From assembly GCA_024998625.1 (NCBI GenBank), contig JACOEL010000004.1:186001-250000 (forward strand): a stretch of DNA of 64,000 nucleotides, written 5' to 3'. This document shows, one piece after another, positions 36,008 to 45,286 of the stretch (positions are counted from its first letter, which is position 1; every line of letters starts with the position of its first letter). Origin of the DNA: Nitrospira sp. GTDB lineage: Bacteria > Nitrospirota > Nitrospiria > Nitrospirales > Nitrospiraceae. The position numbers and the translations under genes are program-made. The notes beneath the pieces were generated by a model. That model saw only the letters and a list, made by a program, of their open reading frames with translations, searched no databases and was not told the origin of the DNA.

Positions 36008-36145
36008 CCTGCTCGCAGGGATGGAACACAAGTGGTTTCTCTACGCAGCATGGGAGGTTCGGCGTTGAGCCTGGCGTGATGCAGAGCCTTGTCCCGGTCG
36101 AGCCGCTGGGTGATTGATCTCGGAGTATGACAGGGCGGAGGGGGA

Positions 36146-37648
36146 GTGCTGTTTGGAGTCTATCTCACATACTTGCTGTTCTTTGCGTTGACGCCGTTTA
36201 CGTTTCATATTCATTCGTCGGAGTCACTTCTCACTCAGGTCCGGAACACATTCGGGGGACTCGATGATTTATCGAGTGTGATGCCGTGGGATGTGTGGAC
36301 CAACCTCTTTCTGTTCGTGCCATTCGGTTTCTTGTTTCCGTCGCTGCCCGTCGTCGTCACGCGGCCGTTGGCGACGAGGTTGGTGCTAGGCACCTTGTCG
36401 GCCTGCTCGATGAGCGCGGGGATTGAATGCTTGCAGGCGCTGCTTCCCCGCCATCCCTCGGTCAGCGACATTGTATTGAATACCCTGGGGGCGTTCGCCG
36501 GAGGGGTGGGTTACGCCGTTCACCGTTTGCGTCGCAGGCCTCGGCAAACCGATCATCACGTTTTCAGATCTGGAACGTCGTCGGTGCTTCCGCTTGTCAG
36601 TTACGCCTTGGCTTTGGGCCTTCTCTTTGGCGTCCCGTTTCCCCTCGCCGAGGATTTTTCCGAGTGGACCTCTGAATTCGATCTCTACCTCGGAGGCCAA
36701 GATGTTATAGAGAGGTCCTGGAGCGGAGAGATCTACCGCATCTCTCTCTACAACCACGTGCTTCACCAAGCGGAGGTCAGAACGAACTTCTCTGCCGGTC
36801 CACATCGGGGATCGGGCTTGCCGCAGGTCGAGGAGGGACAGCGCTTCAGCTATGATTTTTCTCGCACCGTTCGCGCCTCGGGAACCGGCATCGACGGTCC
36901 CGCAGTGCCGATCCACCTTGGGATCAAGGATTCGTCGAGGATCGAGTGGCTGATTCCGAACGGCCTGGCGGTTCGAGACACTCGGGTAAGTCTCTTCTCG
37001 CGGCCGGTCGCCAGCCCTTCCGCAGGCCGGTTTTTCGCACACCGTCGCTTTTCCGTAGAGGCCTGGGTTGTGCCTTTCGATCCGCAGGACTGGGGGGCTG
37101 TACGTCTTGTCTCTTATTCGACCAAACCTGAGCGTGGGGCCTTCTCGCTCACCGAGTGGAAACAGGAGGTTACGCTGTCCTTGGGACCTTTTCATGAAGG
37201 AAGGGGCTGGACCGTCCCGGTGGCAGGCTCCATGGACCAGGTATCGGGAACAGTCCCGCGGCACGTTGTGGTCAGCTACGATGATGGCTTGGAAACGTCG
37301 TACGTGAATGGGATCGAAGTGGAACGTAGGTGGCGACGCTTCAAGAATGCCTCGATTGACAGGCTCATCGGCCTGTTAGGACAGCAGTTCGCCTGGCCTT
37401 TGTTTTCTGCTTTCACATTCCCGCTCGGATACTTCGCGTCTAGAGCAAGCGCAAGGCCGCTCATCCCGATCCACCCAAGATGGGTGTCATGGGCCGTTCT
37501 CACAGGAAGTCTTGTGTTTTTTCAAATCGTTCGCAGTCTGGCCCTCAATGCTCCGATTGAAACCTCCCTTCTGCTCGTCGGAGCAGGTACCGTATCGGTT
37601 GCAATGGTGATCGCGCCCCATCTGGGCGATCACCTCAATCCTCGCTGA
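36146..37648 (+). CDS. VanZ-like membrane protein with a LamG (concanavalin-like) domain
   Basis: 500 residues from a GTG at 36146, preceded by GGCGGAGGGGG. Residues about 1-135 match VanZ: YLLFFALTPFTF, WDVWTNLFLFVPFGFLFP, ECLQALLPRHPSVSDIVLN. After a segment LVSYALALGLLFGVPFPLA comes a periplasmic region of about 220 residues containing a LamG-like fold (RFSVEAWVVPFDPQDWGAVRL... cited as FSVEAWVVPF, with VVSYDDGLETSYVNGIEV). Three more hydrophobic segments close the chain. VanZ-like proteins recur in exosortase loci. A role in sensing or binding the polymer at the inner membrane is a guess. Confidence 0.8.
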   Translation: MLFGVYLTYLLFFALTPFTFHIHSSESLLTQVRNTFGGLDDLSSVMPWDVWTNLFLFVPFGFLFPSLPVVVTRPLATRLVLGTLSACSMSAGIECLQALLPRHPSVSDIVLNTLGAFAGGVGYAVHRLRRRPRQTDHHVFRSGTSSVLPLVSYALALGLLFGVPFPLAEDFSEWTSEFDLYLGGQDVIERSWSGEIYRISLYNHVLHQAEVRTNFSAGPHRGSGLPQVEEGQRFSYDFSRTVRASGTGIDGPAVPIHLGIKDSSRIEWLIPNGLAVRDTRVSLFSRPVASPSAGRFFAHRRFSVEAWVVPFDPQDWGAVRLVSYSTKPERGAFSLTEWKQEVTLSLGPFHEGRGWTVPVAGSMDQVSGTVPRHVVVSYDDGLETSYVNGIEVERRWRRFKNASIDRLIGLLGQQFAWPLFSAFTFPLGYFASRASARPLIPIHPRWVSWAVLTGSLVFFQIVRSLALNAPIETSLLLVGAGTVSVAMVIAPHLGDHLNPR

Positions 37649-37730
37649 CAGCGTATCTTGTGCCGGCCGCACCTCGGTGCATCACTCGCTCCGGGTGATC
37701 ATCATGCCCACACATTCGGAAGGATCCACC

Positions 37731-38888
37731 ATGACACAATTCTTACCGTTTCACCTCCCTGATATCGGGGAGGAGGAAATCGATGCCGTCGTCTCGGTTC
37801 TGCGGTCCGGTTGGTTGACCACGGGAGCAAGGGCCAAGCAGTTCGAGCAGGATTTTGCGGCCATGCTGGGGGCCCGTTATGCTGTTGCGGTCAATTCCTG
37901 CACCGCTGCGCTCCACCTTGCCCTTGAAGCCATCGGAATCGAGGAGGGCGATGAGGTTATTCTTCCCACGATGACCTTTACGGCAACAGCCGAGGTCGTG
38001 ACCTATTTCAAAGCCAAGCCTGTCTTGGTGGACTGCCTTCCGGATACGTTGAATATCGATCCCGACCAGATCGAGCGAGCCATCACGTCGAAAACGAAAG
38101 CCATTATCCCGGTGCATTTCGCGGGACATCCCTGTGACATGGACCGTATCTCTGATATTGCGAACCGATACGGGCTCCGTGTCATCGAAGATGCCGCCCA
38201 TGCGCTCCCGGCCCGCTACCGAGGAAGACTCATCGGCACCATCAGCGACTGTACCTGCTTTTCCTTCTATGCCACGAAGAACATCACCACCGGTGAAGGC
38301 GGCATGATTACGACCGACAATCCCGAGTGGGCGGAACGAATCCGGACCATGAGCCTCCATGGGCTCAGTCGTGATGCGTGGAAGCGCTACGACGGTCACG
38401 GTTCATGGTTTTATGAAGTCCTCTCACCGGGCTTCAAATACAATCTCACCGATATTGCCGCAGCCCTGGGCATCGCACAGCTCCACAAATCCGATCGTCT
38501 CTGGAAGACACGGGAACGGTATGCGGGTCTCTACGACGAAGGATTTCGGGATCTGCCTGAAATCGTGCTCCCCACCGCGGCGGCTCATGTCCAACACGCG
38601 TGGCACTTGTATGTCATTCGGCTGGACTCCGAGCGGTCGGGGATCGGACGAGACCGGTTGATTGAGCATCTGGGGAAGGAGCACATCGGTTGTAGCGTCC
38701 ATTTTATCCCGCTGCATCTTCACCCGTACTACCGCGACACCTGGGGGTATACCTCCGAGCAATTCCCGGTCGCCACAGCGGCCTACCAGCAGATCGTGTC
38801 GCTGCCGCTCTATCCCAAGATGACCGAAACCGATATCCAACGTGTCATTTCAGTCGTTCGCACACTTATTCAAGGTTCCCGACGATGA
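37731..38888 (+). CDS. DegT/DnrJ/EryC1/StrS family sugar aminotransferase (PglE-like)
   Basis: 385 residues from the ATG at 37731 after AAGGATCCACC. FHLPDIGEEEIDAV and SGWLTTGARAKQFE are the N-terminal family motifs, NSCTAALHLAL contacts the phosphate of PLP, EDAAHALPARY binds the pyridine N, and ATKNITTGEGG contains the Schiff-base Lys183. It transfers an amino group to a UDP- or dTDP-4-keto sugar. The next gene encodes a PglF-like 4,6-dehydratase that would make exactly such a substrate, so UDP-4-amino-4,6-dideoxy-GlcNAc is the likely product. Overlaps the next gene by four bases. Confidence 0.88.
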   Translation: MTQFLPFHLPDIGEEEIDAVVSVLRSGWLTTGARAKQFEQDFAAMLGARYAVAVNSCTAALHLALEAIGIEEGDEVILPTMTFTATAEVVTYFKAKPVLVDCLPDTLNIDPDQIERAITSKTKAIIPVHFAGHPCDMDRISDIANRYGLRVIEDAAHALPARYRGRLIGTISDCTCFSFYATKNITTGEGGMITTDNPEWAERIRTMSLHGLSRDAWKRYDGHGSWFYEVLSPGFKYNLTDIAAALGIAQLHKSDRLWKTRERYAGLYDEGFRDLPEIVLPTAAAHVQHAWHLYVIRLDSERSGIGRDRLIEHLGKEHIGCSVHFIPLHLHPYYRDTWGYTSEQFPVATAAYQQIVSLPLYPKMTETDIQRVISVVRTLIQGSRR

Positions 38889-41485
38889 TGAAACGAGCCA
38901 TTGATCTCTTCGTTGCCGCGATCGGCCTTTTGGCGCTATCGCCGCTGTTCCTGCTGATTGCCCTTCTGGTCAAGCTGGACTCTTCCGGGCCGGTCTTCTT
39001 TGGGCAGGTTCGGATCGGTAGGCGGTTTCGTCCGTTTCGAATCTATAAGTTTCGTACGATGACCAGAGACGCCTCGTCGAATGGAGGCCAGCTGACGATT
39101 GGAGAGGATGCTCGCATCACTCGTGTCGGTCGGGTGTTACGTCGGCACAAGATCGATGAGTTGCCTCAGCTGCTGAACATCCTGCTGGGCGACATGAGCC
39201 TGGTGGGTCCTAGGCCGGAAGTTCCGCAGTATGTCGAATTGTTTAAGACCGACTACAGTGAAATTTTATCTGTGCGTCCTGGGCTCACCGATCTGGCCTC
39301 GGTTAAGTATGTCGACGAAGCGACGATTCTGGCCGGGGCACGTGATCCGGAAGAGGAGTATCGAACCGTCATTCTTCCTGAGAAAATCCGCCTGGCTAAG
39401 CTGTATGTCCGCCATGCCTCATTACGATTTGATGTGGCTATTATCGCGCAAACCATCTTCCGACTGACTGGCCTGCCTCTCGTCCTGTGCGAGATACCTG
39501 AACTTCAATCCTCGCATGAACACTCATTTGGAGAGGCCGGATCCAGAGCGATCGCCTGGTTGCTTCGATGGCGGCGACCCCTGATCGTCGTGGTGGACCT
39601 TGCCCTCATCGTCTGCGCCAACTATCTGGCGTTTTTGTTACGCTTCGACGGAAGCCTCTCGGAGTCTGAGGCACAACTATTTGTTCAGGTCCTTCCCTGG
39701 CTGGTAGCCATAAGGGGAGGCGCGTTTATGTTGTTTAGTCTCAACGAAGGGCTCTGGCGATACACGGGGATATGGGATTTGCAACGGATTGTCAGTGGCG
39801 TCGTCCTCAGCACCTTGGCCGTCTACGGCCTCGTCTATTGGGGGCTCGGGTTGACCGCGTACCCTCGTTCGATTCTGATCATCGACAGCGTATTGTTAAT
39901 CGGGCTTGTCACCGGGATCCGGTTGCCGTCTCGATTACTGGGGGAAAAACTCGTTTATCGCCATAAGAAGAACGTACTCATTGTCGGCGCGGGGCACTCC
40001 GGCGAGCGGATTGTGCGGGAAATGAAAACGAACAGTTCCTCTCGGTATCAACCGGTGGGCCTCATCGACGATAATGTGTCCCTCCTCAACAAGCGGATTC
40101 ATGGAGTCAAAGTGCTTGGAACCCGCAGGGACCTGCCTCGACTGCTCGCCGAGAAGCAAGTCGTGGAGGTTGTTCTGGCCTTGTCGAACGCCAAGCCGGC
40201 GCTTCTGAGAGAAATCATCTCGGCTCTTGAGCCGTTCAAAGTCTCGATCAAGACCCTGCCGAATTTGTCCGATCTTCTCGCTGATCGAAGCGCAGAGAGC
40301 CAGATGCGAAGCGTGTCTATGAGCGATCTGCTGCCACGGGCTGCTGTGAACTCACAGGCCGATGCGATGAGGCACATGATTCAGGGAAAGCGCGTGTTGA
40401 TTACGGGAGCCGGCGGCTCCATTGGATCGGAATTGTCGCGACAAGTCGCCGCCCTGAGCCCGGAAGCGCTTATCCTCTATGAGCGCCATGAAAACAGTCT
40501 CTACTTGATTGCCAAGGAGTTGGATGATCAGGGGTTTGGTTCTTTTGTCCATCCGGTCCTCGGCGATGTGACGGATGTCTCTCGACTCTCTTCCACGGTT
40601 ACCAAATACCGGCCGACCATTTTCTTCCATGCCGCCGCACACAAGCATGTCCCGCTCGTTGAACTGAATCCGGCGGAAGCCCTCAAGAATAACTGTATGG
40701 GGACACGAATGGCTGCGGAGGTGGCCGCCCGGTTCGGTGTGGAGCGATTCGTCCTTATTTCCACGGACAAAGCTGTGAACCCATCGAGTGTCATGGGCGC
40801 CACCAAGCGCGTGGCGGAACTCATCGTCCAAGGGATCGCCCGGCAGAGCAAGACGCGTTTCATCACCGTCAGGTTTGGGAACGTCCTCGGGAGTAACGGG
40901 AGCGTCCTCTTGCGATTCCAGGAACAAATTCGGACGGGCGGTCCTGTCACGGTCACCGATCCAGGAGTGCGGCGGTACTTCATGCTCATTCCCGAAGCCG
41001 TGCACCTGGTATTACAGGCCGCCTCAGTAGGGGAGCAAGGTGCGACGTATATTTTGAACATGGGAGAACAGATCAGCGTCTTAGACCTTGCAAGGAACTT
41101 GATCCGGCTGTCTGGATTCGTGCCTGGCCAGGAAATTCCGATCCAATTCATTGGGTTACGCCCGGGGGAAAAGCTCTCTGAAGAACTTGTCGGAGACGGG
41201 GAAGCCACCGAGCCGTCCCCGATCGAGAACATCCTCAGAATTCGCCGCATGGCTCCGATTGATTTCGACAATCTGCAGAATAAGGTGACGGCTTTGGAAG
41301 CAGCCGCCCGCCTGAACCACACCACGTGGGCCATCGATCGGTTACGGGAACTGGTTCCAGAGTTCCACTCTCCCGGGGAACTGGAGAGAGTGCCTATTTC
41401 GGCTATGCCCGCGGTGATGGAGGATCTCGGTGTTGCCCGGAAGACGGACTCACTGGTGGAGTCCGGTGCAACTCCTTCAGTATAA
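38885..41485 (+). CDS. Fusion: PglC-type phosphoglycosyltransferase + PglF/CapD-type 4,6-dehydratase
   Basis: 866 residues. Residues 1-205 are a small monotopic phosphoglycosyltransferase: re-entrant helix with SPLFLLIALLVKLDSSGP, then YKFRTMTRD, RVGRVLRRHKIDELPQL, GPRPEVPQYV. Residues about 225-866 are a membrane NDP-sugar 4,6-dehydratase: four hydrophobic segments, a first Rossmann-like domain (LIVGAGHSGERIV near 362), then the catalytic domain with ITGAGGSIGSEL near 503 and STDKAVNPSSVMGATK near 627. The two are separate proteins (PglC, PglF) in Campylobacter. The fusion would couple bacillosamine-type sugar synthesis with its loading onto undecaprenyl phosphate, starting the repeat unit. 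Confidence 0.9.
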   Translation: MMKRAIDLFVAAIGLLALSPLFLLIALLVKLDSSGPVFFGQVRIGRRFRPFRIYKFRTMTRDASSNGGQLTIGEDARITRVGRVLRRHKIDELPQLLNILLGDMSLVGPRPEVPQYVELFKTDYSEILSVRPGLTDLASVKYVDEATILAGARDPEEEYRTVILPEKIRLAKLYVRHASLRFDVAIIAQTIFRLTGLPLVLCEIPELQSSHEHSFGEAGSRAIAWLLRWRRPLIVVVDLALIVCANYLAFLLRFDGSLSESEAQLFVQVLPWLVAIRGGAFMLFSLNEGLWRYTGIWDLQRIVSGVVLSTLAVYGLVYWGLGLTAYPRSILIIDSVLLIGLVTGIRLPSRLLGEKLVYRHKKNVLIVGAGHSGERIVREMKTNSSSRYQPVGLIDDNVSLLNKRIHGVKVLGTRRDLPRLLAEKQVVEVVLALSNAKPALLREIISALEPFKVSIKTLPNLSDLLADRSAESQMRSVSMSDLLPRAAVNSQADAMRHMIQGKRVLITGAGGSIGSELSRQVAALSPEALILYERHENSLYLIAKELDDQGFGSFVHPVLGDVTDVSRLSSTVTKYRPTIFFHAAAHKHVPLVELNPAEALKNNCMGTRMAAEVAARFGVERFVLISTDKAVNPSSVMGATKRVAELIVQGIARQSKTRFITVRFGNVLGSNGSVLLRFQEQIRTGGPVTVTDPGVRRYFMLIPEAVHLVLQAASVGEQGATYILNMGEQISVLDLARNLIRLSGFVPGQEIPIQFIGLRPGEKLSEELVGDGEATEPSPIENILRIRRMAPIDFDNLQNKVTALEAAARLNHTTWAIDRLRELVPEFHSPGELERVPISAMPAVMEDLGVARKTDSLVESGATPSV

Positions 41486-41590
41486 TCGTTCGGTGAACGC
41501 TTGTTGATATGCGCCCGATGCTTTGATCCTGGTAGGCATGGCGAGTGACAAATTGGACAAGGCAACTGGATCAAGCCGTTGGAGTTTGAG

Positions 41591-43897
41591 ATGACCACAT
41601 TCGATGCCGAAAGACAGATCGAGCAGCCCCATTCGGGCCTTCCCCGCGATTTTTTGAGTGTCGCGAGACATCAGAAATGGGTCATCGTCGCGTGCATCCT
41701 CTTATCCGTCGTCGCCGCTGCGACATATTGTCTCATCGCCACGAAGCTATACCGCTCAGAGACCATGATTCTCGTCGAGGATCAGAAGATCCCCGAAAAT
41801 TACGTGAAGGGAGTAGACGAGGGAAATCTCGAACAGCGCATCTTCGTGATTCAAAAGCAGGTACGCAGCCGGGCGGTACTGACCGACATTGTGAACGAAT
41901 TCCACTTGTATCCGGACCTTATGGAGAAGGAAGGGCCCGAGGCGGCCGTCTCGGCGCTGGCCAACGGGATTATGGTGGAAATGGTCGGCAAGGGCCCACG
42001 CGGCAATTTTGTGGGTCGTAGCAGTCTTGACGCCTTTACGGTCTCTTTTATCCATGAGAGTCCTCGGACTGCCATGGAAGTGACCGCACGTGTGGCGACG
42101 AGGTTTATCGAGCAAAATTTGAAAACTCGCGAACAGACCGCCGAGGGCACGACGGAGTTTTTTGATGAGGAGGTTCTCAGAGCGAAGGCGGAACTTGAAC
42201 GGAAGGAGAACGAGATCAGTCAGTTCAAGTCGCTGCACGTGGGAAAGCTCCCTCAACAGATCGAGTCGAACCTGCGTGCCCTCGACCGGCTGCAAGGCGA
42301 CCTGAAGGCCAGCACTGAAAGCTCACAGCGACTGTCGGACCGGCTGGCGCTGGTCGAGAATGCGATTCGAGATTATCAACGCTCCGGCACCCCAAACCTC
42401 TCTCTCGTCCCCGGATCCGTAGAGCCGGATCCGCTCTTTCGTCGATTGAAGGAATTGCGGGAGAAGCTCGTCAAGTTACAGGCTGAATTCTGGGATACCT
42501 ACCCGGACGTCGTTTTGACAAGAGATGAGATGCAAGACGTTCAGCGAAAACTCACGGAAGTATACGGTCCTGATATCCTTAAACCCGGTGAAAAACCGAT
42601 CGATCCGTACCTGCAGGATTTGAGGAGGCAGCAGACAGAAGCCAAAAGCGAATGGGAGTTGCAGAACAGACGGCAACTGGGGCTGCAGACTGAGAAGCGG
42701 GAGCTTGAGCGACGGATCGAGAAGGCGCCGCAAATCGAACAGGACTTGTTGATCCTGGAGCGTGACTACGACAACATGAAGACCAACTACCGGTCGCTTC
42801 TGGAGAAGCGCCTCAATGCCAGGGTGGCGGAAAACCTTGAGAAGCGGCAGAAAGGCGCTCAATTTCGCATTCTTGACCCGGCGAGTTTTCCGAGAGTGCC
42901 TGAGTCTCCCAATGAACGCCGGATTATGGTTTTTGGGCTCCTCTTTGGATGTGCGCTTGGGGCAGGACTCGCCTTGATCCGGGAGCTCTCGACCCCTCAA
43001 TTCCGTCGTCCTGAGGATATTGAGCATATATTGGGACCGCAGCTACTTGCGGTAATTCCGGACTTCGCCATTGAATATAACCGCTTGAGGTGGCAGCGGT
43101 ACTTTCCGACCGCTCGTTCAGCGGCTATTGTGCCTGCAGAACAGGGTGCCGTTGTGGGAGACCTCGCGCTGATTCCCTCGGCTCACCTGAATCCGCGAAG
43201 CCCCCAGCCATGGAATGACGATTTTATTGTGAAATGGATGCCGCACTCTCTTGTGGCAGAGCAATATCGTGTCGCCGCGACGCGGCTCGCGTTGCAGAAG
43301 AGTAACGGAGATTCGACCATTGTAGCTGTCACCAGCGCCGTCAAAGGAGAGGGAAAAACAACGACAGTGATCAATCTCGGCTATACGCTTGCGCGGGATT
43401 TAGGTCTGCGCACGCTCTTGCTGGATTGCGATTTCGCCGTTCCGATGCCGGACCGCTACGTTGATACCGTTGCCAAGTGGGGGTTGGCTGATTGTCTTAC
43501 AAGGGACATTCCTCTCGAGAGTTGTTTTTCGGAGTTTGCTGATGTCCCTTGTTGGGTGATGCCGGTCGGGAATTCTGAGGTGTCTATAAACGAATTGTTG
43601 AAAACGGAACGCCTGCCGAGCATCCTTGCCCAATTGCGTGAACGGTTCGATATCATTCTTGTCAACACACCACCTATTTTCCCTTTGGCGACCATGAATG
43701 TCCTTACTAATTACATCGATCATCTGGTGCTCGTTGTGCGCGCCAATTCAACTCCTCATCAGGTCGTCAGGCGCGCGCTGAAATCCCTCGGCACGCATGT
43801 GCCGTTTCAGGTGTTGCTCAACCGGGTAGGGAGCGATGCCTTGCCTTCCTATGTCTATGGTCACTCCTACACGCGAGCGAAAGTCCAGTCGACGTAA
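41591..43897 (+). CDS. Wzc-like chain-length protein with BY-kinase domain (degenerate site)
   Basis: 768 residues from the ATG at 41591 with GGAG ten bases upstream. A Wzz domain with a TM segment (VIVACILLSVVAAATYCLIA) and a second TM near residue 450 (MVFGLLFGCALGAGLAL) flank a coiled-coil periplasmic part. The C-terminal ATPase has Walker A KGEGKTTT near 585 and A-prime LLLDCDF, but the usual RRP after it is AVP, and Walker B reads LVNTPP, with Asn in place of the Asp. The tail keeps three Tyr (YVYGHSY). It should control polymer length; kinase activity is doubtful. Confidence 0.85.
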   Translation: MTTFDAERQIEQPHSGLPRDFLSVARHQKWVIVACILLSVVAAATYCLIATKLYRSETMILVEDQKIPENYVKGVDEGNLEQRIFVIQKQVRSRAVLTDIVNEFHLYPDLMEKEGPEAAVSALANGIMVEMVGKGPRGNFVGRSSLDAFTVSFIHESPRTAMEVTARVATRFIEQNLKTREQTAEGTTEFFDEEVLRAKAELERKENEISQFKSLHVGKLPQQIESNLRALDRLQGDLKASTESSQRLSDRLALVENAIRDYQRSGTPNLSLVPGSVEPDPLFRRLKELREKLVKLQAEFWDTYPDVVLTRDEMQDVQRKLTEVYGPDILKPGEKPIDPYLQDLRRQQTEAKSEWELQNRRQLGLQTEKRELERRIEKAPQIEQDLLILERDYDNMKTNYRSLLEKRLNARVAENLEKRQKGAQFRILDPASFPRVPESPNERRIMVFGLLFGCALGAGLALIRELSTPQFRRPEDIEHILGPQLLAVIPDFAIEYNRLRWQRYFPTARSAAIVPAEQGAVVGDLALIPSAHLNPRSPQPWNDDFIVKWMPHSLVAEQYRVAATRLALQKSNGDSTIVAVTSAVKGEGKTTTVINLGYTLARDLGLRTLLLDCDFAVPMPDRYVDTVAKWGLADCLTRDIPLESCFSEFADVPCWVMPVGNSEVSINELLKTERLPSILAQLRERFDIILVNTPPIFPLATMNVLTNYIDHLVLVVRANSTPHQVVRRALKSLGTHVPFQVLLNRVGSDALPSYVYGHSYTRAKVQST

Positions 43898-44454
43898 CAG
43901 TGCCGCCAACACCCTGGCATCCGGACGAGAGAATGTGAGTATGGGATGCGGAGCGTCCGTTTTGGCCCAATCTGCAGAATTGTTCGCCCCCCAGAAGTCT
44001 GTTTGAGTAATCCAGCCTTGAGCATCTTGCTCCGGGTCGCCTCTTGTCTCCTGGCTCCACCTGGCGCGGAAGCAGTACGTCGCTGAAGACCTCTGTCCCT
44101 TCGCATCGGCTCCAATGGTTCTGCTCCCATACGCCTCGCACGACCGGCTGTCGGGAAGGCCCGGTCTCCTTAGGCTCGGATCCTGCTCGTTTACGTGAGT
44201 GCTCAGGTTGTGAGAAGAATGGCTCGGCTCAAGTGCCGACTGACACTCAGATCTAATCACGATGGGCAGGGATGATTTGACGACTACGGGAACAGTTCCT
44301 GCGATCGACCTGCGCGTTCGATTCTAAGCCAGCCCCGGATTCGCTGAGACGTCTGCACAGACTTGGCCTCTATGACCGGCATGGCGAACCAGATATCGCA
44401 TCGAGTACATATTGGTCTATGAATGTGGCCGTATTGTGGCAAGGAGGATGTACC
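43898..44454. other. Gene-poor stretch after the exopolysaccharide locus
   Basis: 557 bases with no convincing gene on either strand. Overlapping open frames on the minus strand have no family resemblance, no good ribosome binding site and run into the coding end of the Wzc-like gene. No strong repeat was seen. It may be decayed DNA next to a former mobile element. Confidence 0.5.
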
Positions 44455-44724
44455 ATGAGCACCGAAAGCTTGATCGTTAGGACGTTGGAAGGCGAGGAGT
44501 GGGGCTTTATCAAACGGTTGATCATGGATTCGGTCACCAGGCAAATCAGACATGCGGACGTTGTCCTCGCGGACACAGGAAAAATCGTCAGAGTACCTTG
44601 GGAAAGTTTTGAATTCCAAAACGAGGACATCAGGCTTAGTGCCGATTTTGGTGAGTCGCGCCCAAGCTCACTGGAATCTGAAGTGGAAATGGCCCACACG
44701 ATGGCGATGGACTTATGGCCGTGA
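44455..44724 (+). CDS. Small PRC-barrel-like protein
   Basis: 89 residues from the ATG at 44455 after AAGGAGGATGTACC. EEWGFIKRLIMDSVTRQIRH and VVLADTGKIVRVPWESF give the short beta-strand pattern of PRC-barrel domains (cited as WGFIKRLIMDSVTRQIRH and TGKIVRVPWESF). Such domains occur in photosynthetic reaction centre H subunits, RimM and many small stress-related proteins of unknown role. Cytoplasmic, no signal peptide. It stands alone, followed by a hairpin, so it is likely a monocistronic gene. Confidence 0.65.
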   Translation: MSTESLIVRTLEGEEWGFIKRLIMDSVTRQIRHADVVLADTGKIVRVPWESFEFQNEDIRLSADFGESRPSSLESEVEMAHTMAMDLWP

Positions 44725-44736
44725 GTTCGCCGCTCC

Positions 44737-44763
44737 TTCTCAGATCGGCGCGAGATCTGAGAA
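44737..44763. terminator. Perfect 10-bp hairpin after the PRC-barrel gene
   Basis: TTCTCAGATC (44737-44746) and GATCTGAGAA (44754-44763) form a perfect stem with a seven-base loop, 12 bases beyond the stop codon. It probably ends the short transcript even though no T run follows. Confidence 0.6.
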
Positions 44764-44824
44764 CTCAGCCGATTCGCCCTCCTCTGGCACATGTGGAATC
44801 TCTTCTCTTGACGTAAAGATACCC

Positions 44825-44838
44825 ATTCACATGTGAAT
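44825..44838. promoter_or_regulatory. Perfect 14-bp palindrome, operator-like
   Basis: ATTCACATGTGAAT is its own reverse complement. It lies 170 bases upstream of the orphan OrfA gene, in non-coding DNA, just after a TTGACG that could be a -35 box. The size and symmetry suit a dimeric repressor, but no regulator gene is nearby. Confidence 0.35.
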
Positions 44839-45007
44839 ATTGTGTTGCTGCAGAGGGATGCGTCCCGTTGACTCATGTGTGGCAGTGCGCATGGAGCTGA
44901 TCGACGCAGCATTGATGCACGAACCCTTCAATCACCCTTCGGCTCTGGTACACCATAATCCACGGTGCGCGCGTTCCGATAGAGTGACATGGAATAGAGG
45001 AGCAGCC

Positions 45008-45286
45008 ATGCCGCCCTCCCGTCTTAGTGTTACCGTATTGACGAGCATTGTTAAGGATCTGAACGCCGGTGTGACTGTGAAAACTGTCTGCCGCCGGTAT
45101 CATGTTTCGCCACAGACGGTCTATCGCTGGCGGAAAAAACTCAGCGCCCAAGGAACTAGTTCCCTCGAACGCCTGCACCACCTGGAGAGTGAAAATCGTA
45201 AATTGAAGCGAAAGGTCGCCGAACTGTCGCTGGACTACAATACGCTCAGGATAGCACTCATTACCCAAGCCAAAACCGAATGCTAA
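45008..45286 (+). CDS. Orphan IS3-type transposase OrfA-like HTH protein
   Basis: 92 residues from the ATG at 45008 after GAGGAGCAGCC. AGVTVKTVCRRYHVSPQTVY is the helix-turn-helix and YRWRKKL its recognition tail; LESENRKLKRKVAELSLDY is the leucine-zipper-like coiled coil found in OrfA of IS3-group elements. No OrfB with a DDE catalytic domain follows in either frame, and inverted repeats were not found, so this is a remnant or a domesticated DNA-binding protein. It sits at the border between the exopolysaccharide cluster and housekeeping genes. Confidence 0.7.
   Translation: MPPSRLSVTVLTSIVKDLNAGVTVKTVCRRYHVSPQTVYRWRKKLSAQGTSSLERLHHLESENRKLKRKVAELSLDYNTLRIALITQAKTEC

Noticed and set aside
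43748-44260. Minus-strand frames of up to 170 codons after the Wzc-like gene
   Set aside because: Partly antisense to the Wzc-like gene, no similarity to known families, no ribosome site.
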